Source: Congregibacter variabilis (GTDB lineage Bacteria; Pseudomonadota; Gammaproteobacteria; Pseudomonadales; Halieaceae). From it: DNA of 64,000 nucleotides. The stretch spans positions 3,348,001 to 3,412,000 of the forward strand of contig NZ_CP136864.1 in the NCBI RefSeq assembly GCF_045689235.1, read 5' to 3'. Positions 62,017 to 64,000 of this stretch are shown here, piece by piece. The notes beneath the pieces are model-generated. The model worked only from the letters and a program-made list of their open reading frames with translations. It made no database searches and had not been told where the DNA came from. Both the position numbers and the translations under genes were made by a program. Position 1 is the stretch's first letter. Each line of letters starts with the position of its first letter.

Positions 62017-62862
62017 ATGAAATACATCGGAGCGCACGTTAGCACTCGTGGGGGTGTTGAGAATGCACCCCTCAATGCCCAGCGTATCGGTGCTACAGCT
62101 TTTGCGTTTTTTACCAGAAACCAGCGACAGTGGCACGCCAAGGCCCTCAGTGAGCCTGCTATCCGAGCCTTTAAGTCAAACTGTGCAAGCTGTGGTTATA
62201 GCCCTGGGCAGATACTTCCGCACAGTAGCTACCTCATTAATCTCGGCCACCCCCGGACTCAGGGCTTGGAAAAGTCACGTCGGGCGTTTCTGGATGAGAT
62301 GCAGCGCTGCGAAAGTCTGGGTCTGATTTATCTCAATTTTCATCCCGGTAGCCACCTTGGAAAAATACGTCAAAGCAGCTGCCTTAAGCGCATAGCCGAG
62401 TCTATTGATTTTGCGCTTAACGCGACCCGGAAGGTCACTGCCGTAATAGAAAACACAGCAGGCCAGGGCAATTGCCTTGGTTATCGATTTGAGCAGCTGG
62501 CAGAAATTATCGACCAGGTAGAACATAAGTCCCGTGTAGGAGTTTGCCTTGATACCTGCCACTGCTTCGCTGCGGGGTATGACATCAGTACTGTTGCCGG
62601 TTGCGAGGCAACCTTTGCTGAATTTGACGCAGTGATTGGCTTTCGGTACCTCTGCGGTGTACATCTTAATGGCTCCAAAGCGACCCTTGGCAGCCGGGTA
62701 GATCGTCACGACAGCCTGGATCACGGTTGCCTTGGCATGACGCCATTCAAGTACATTATGCAGGACTCCCGGTTTGACAACATTCCCATGGTTCTGGAAA
62801 CCATCGATGCATCGTTGTGGCCTCAGGAAATTGCGCTTCTGAGGGCGCTTTCATCGGGCTGA
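62017..62862 (+). CDS. nfo: deoxyribonuclease IV (endonuclease IV)
   Basis: 281 residues from ATG 62017. Nfo cuts at abasic sites and damaged 3' ends in base excision repair, using three zinc ions. The TIM-barrel start KYIGAHVSTRGGVENAP, the metal-binding LPHSSYLINLGHP, LNFHPGSHLG, AVIENTAGQGNCLGYRFEQL, GVCLDTCHCFAAGYDI and the C-terminal MVLETID all carry expected His, Glu and Asp ligands. Length matches E. coli Nfo (285). The HAD gene begins 28 bases after the stop. Confidence 0.96.
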   Translation: MKYIGAHVSTRGGVENAPLNAQRIGATAFAFFTRNQRQWHAKALSEPAIRAFKSNCASCGYSPGQILPHSSYLINLGHPRTQGLEKSRRAFLDEMQRCESLGLIYLNFHPGSHLGKIRQSSCLKRIAESIDFALNATRKVTAVIENTAGQGNCLGYRFEQLAEIIDQVEHKSRVGVCLDTCHCFAAGYDISTVAGCEATFAEFDAVIGFRYLCGVHLNGSKATLGSRVDRHDSLDHGCLGMTPFKYIMQDSRFDNIPMVLETIDASLWPQEIALLRALSSG

Positions 62863-62890
62863 GGGTGTGCGAGCTATAAAGGGATATCAA

Positions 62891-63652
62891 ATGATTGATG
62901 CCTTGTTGCTTGATCTTAGCGGTGTGCTTTATCAGGGCGCCAAGAGCATTCCCGGTGCCGCGAACGCCGTAGAACGTGCGCAGCGCAGCGGTGTTCAGGT
63001 ACGCTTTATCACCAACACCTCTCAGAAGGCGCGAGAGGAGCTGTTGAGCCATTTGTACGCTCTTGGGTTTTCTCTTGATTCCACACAGTTGTTTACTGCG
63101 GTAGATGCAGCCCGTGATTGGCTGCAAACGAGAAAGCTCAGGCCTTTCTGCCTTGTGCATGAGAATATCGTCGGTGAGTTCTCTGATATTGACCAGCACG
63201 ATCCCAACGCCGTGTTCCTTGCCGATGCTGCAACAGGTTTCAGTTTTGAAAACCTGAATCGCGCTTTTCAACTCTGTATGGCCGGTGCTCCGTTTCTGGG
63301 CATCGGTTACAACCGCTACTGCAAGTCCGGTGATGAGCTGCAGTTGGATGCAGGCCCTTTTGTAAAGGCAATTGAGTTCGCCGCGGGCGTGGAGGCAACG
63401 ATAGTCGGCAAGCCCAGCGAAGTTTTTTTCCGGGAAGTGATGGCTTCAACACAGGTGTCTCCCGAGCGAACAATTATGGTGGGCGATGATGTCTTCAGTG
63501 ATGTGGAGGGAGCGCTCCGGGTGGGAATGAACGCCTGCCTGGTAAAAACGGGTAAGTATCTCCCGGGAGATGAACATCGTATAACGGGTGACTTCCTTAC
63601 TTTTGACTCAGTTGTTGAGGTGGTGGATTTTATTCTGAAGCACCGCGATTGA
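62891..63652 (+). CDS. HAD-superfamily IIA phosphatase (TIGR01458/LHPP-like)
   Basis: 253 residues from ATG 62891; a GTG 24 bases earlier is a weaker option. The nucleophile motif is DLSGVLYQG near the N-terminus, with the FITNTSQKAREEL motif II, and the C-terminal VGKPSEVFFREVM and MVGDDVFSDVEGALRVGMNACLVKTGKY (motifs III and IV). This is the layout of LHPP, the phospholysine/phosphohistidine inorganic pyrophosphate phosphatase. The exact substrate is not shown. Probably co-transcribed with nfo. Confidence 0.88.
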   Translation: MIDALLLDLSGVLYQGAKSIPGAANAVERAQRSGVQVRFITNTSQKAREELLSHLYALGFSLDSTQLFTAVDAARDWLQTRKLRPFCLVHENIVGEFSDIDQHDPNAVFLADAATGFSFENLNRAFQLCMAGAPFLGIGYNRYCKSGDELQLDAGPFVKAIEFAAGVEATIVGKPSEVFFREVMASTQVSPERTIMVGDDVFSDVEGALRVGMNACLVKTGKYLPGDEHRITGDFLTFDSVVEVVDFILKHRD

Positions 63653-63724
63653 TGCTCACAAAAATGCCAGCCGAAAAACGCTAAGACACGGTTTTAAGCA
63701 AAAAAATCGTGATGAACGGGCAGC

Positions 63725-64000
63725 TTATTCTTCACTACACTCGGGTAAGTCCAGCAAAGGGCGCGCTTCATGTCCGATTTTGTAGACTTGGCCTACCGCG
63801 AGCACATCAGCGTAAAAGTGGGTCCCCAGTGACCGGGCTACGATGGAGCTTATGAGATATTGAAGCAGCAGAAACGTCAGATATACCAGTAGCTGCACAG
63901 GGGTGGATGTGCTGATGATGAGTGATCCCGCGCCAAAGAACAGCAGAATTATAAAAGACAGCCAGGTTATCTCTTGAGCTAATAAGAAGTCGTTACGGTC
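63725..64000 (-). CDS. membrane protein, C-terminal part
   Basis: A minus-strand frame enters at the right edge and stops at 63725-63727, giving 91 residues with no start inside the window. Two hydrophobic segments (ITWLSFIILLFFGAGSLIIS and VQLLVYLTFLLLQYLISSIVA) are followed by a soluble tail (GTHFYADVLAVGQVYKIGHEARPLLDLPECSEE). I do not recognise the family. It converges on the HAD gene, 72 bases away. Confidence 0.65.
   Translation of the reverse strand, partial: DRNDFLLAQEITWLSFIILLFFGAGSLIISTSTPVQLLVYLTFLLLQYLISSIVARSLGTHFYADVLAVGQVYKIGHEARPLLDLPECSEE

Noticed and set aside
61885..62136. Minus-strand 83-residue frame ending at the TTG start of the hypothetical gene
   Set aside because: It lies largely across the start of nfo and has no recognisable pattern; the stop/start contact is probably chance.

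Overview
The window reads as a chromosome segment of a marine-type gammaproteobacterium, probably of the Halieaceae/OM60-NOR5 or a nearby Cellvibrionales/Pseudomonadales lineage. The strongest reason is gene order. From psd to purA (6.9-23.5 kb) it follows the E. coli 94-95 min block (psd, rsgA, orn, queG, nnr, tsaE, ami, mutL, miaA, hfq, hflX, hflK, hflC, yjeT, purA), with hisZ inserted before purA as in pseudomonads and without the tRNA-Gly cluster that E. coli carries beside orn. The lineage is an inference from order and protein style. I see no tRNA, rRNA, insertion sequence, prophage or CRISPR array.

Layout: 1-5 kb has the tail of a GAF-domain gene, a TPR/transglutaminase-like lipoprotein, asnS and a convergent RNase II-type gene. 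5.4-23.5 kb is phoH followed by the conserved block. It includes a MutL with the endonuclease motifs, a terminator-like hairpin between miaA and hfq, and a compact promoter-hairpin-U-tract element between hflC and the yjeT homologue. 23.8-29.5 kb has an AraC-type regulator, an M48 membrane protease, LemA and a molybdopterin oxidoreductase, all on the minus strand. 29.7-33.8 kb is an Anbu proteasome-type locus: ATP-grasp, alpha-E protein and zinc-ribbon metallopeptidase overlapping by start/stop codons, with the Anbu peptidase facing them and overlapping at the 3' end.

34-37.8 kb has two predicted outer-membrane proteins and a DUF885-like protein. 38-47.4 kb looks like an exported amine-oxidation island: MATE transporter, Tat-exported spermidine-dehydrogenase-like flavoprotein, gamma-glutamyltransferase, PLP decarboxylase, exported RidA, dihaem cytochrome c and a Tat-type flavin amine oxidase. 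47.5-52.9 kb carries a metallo-beta-lactamase-fold lipoprotein and an RND efflux pair. 52.9-57.9 kb is a six-gene TonB2-like energy-transduction operon (DUF3450, TtpC-like, ExbB, ExbD, TonB, TPR). 58-61.3 kb has an unknown helical protein and a protein-isoaspartate methyltransferase fused to an erythromycin-esterase-like domain. The right end has nfo, a HAD-IIA phosphatase and the C-terminal part of a membrane protein that runs off the edge.

Coupling is tight in many places: ATGA, GTGA or similar stop/start overlaps join nnr-tsaE, the Anbu-locus genes, MATE-SpdH-GGT, cytochrome-amine oxidase and the TonB operon. Several convergent pairs overlap at their 3' ends. The most interesting points are the Anbu locus with a metallopeptidase, the fully exported amine-oxidation set, the methyltransferase-esterase fusion and the possible short RNA/attenuator before the yjeT homologue.
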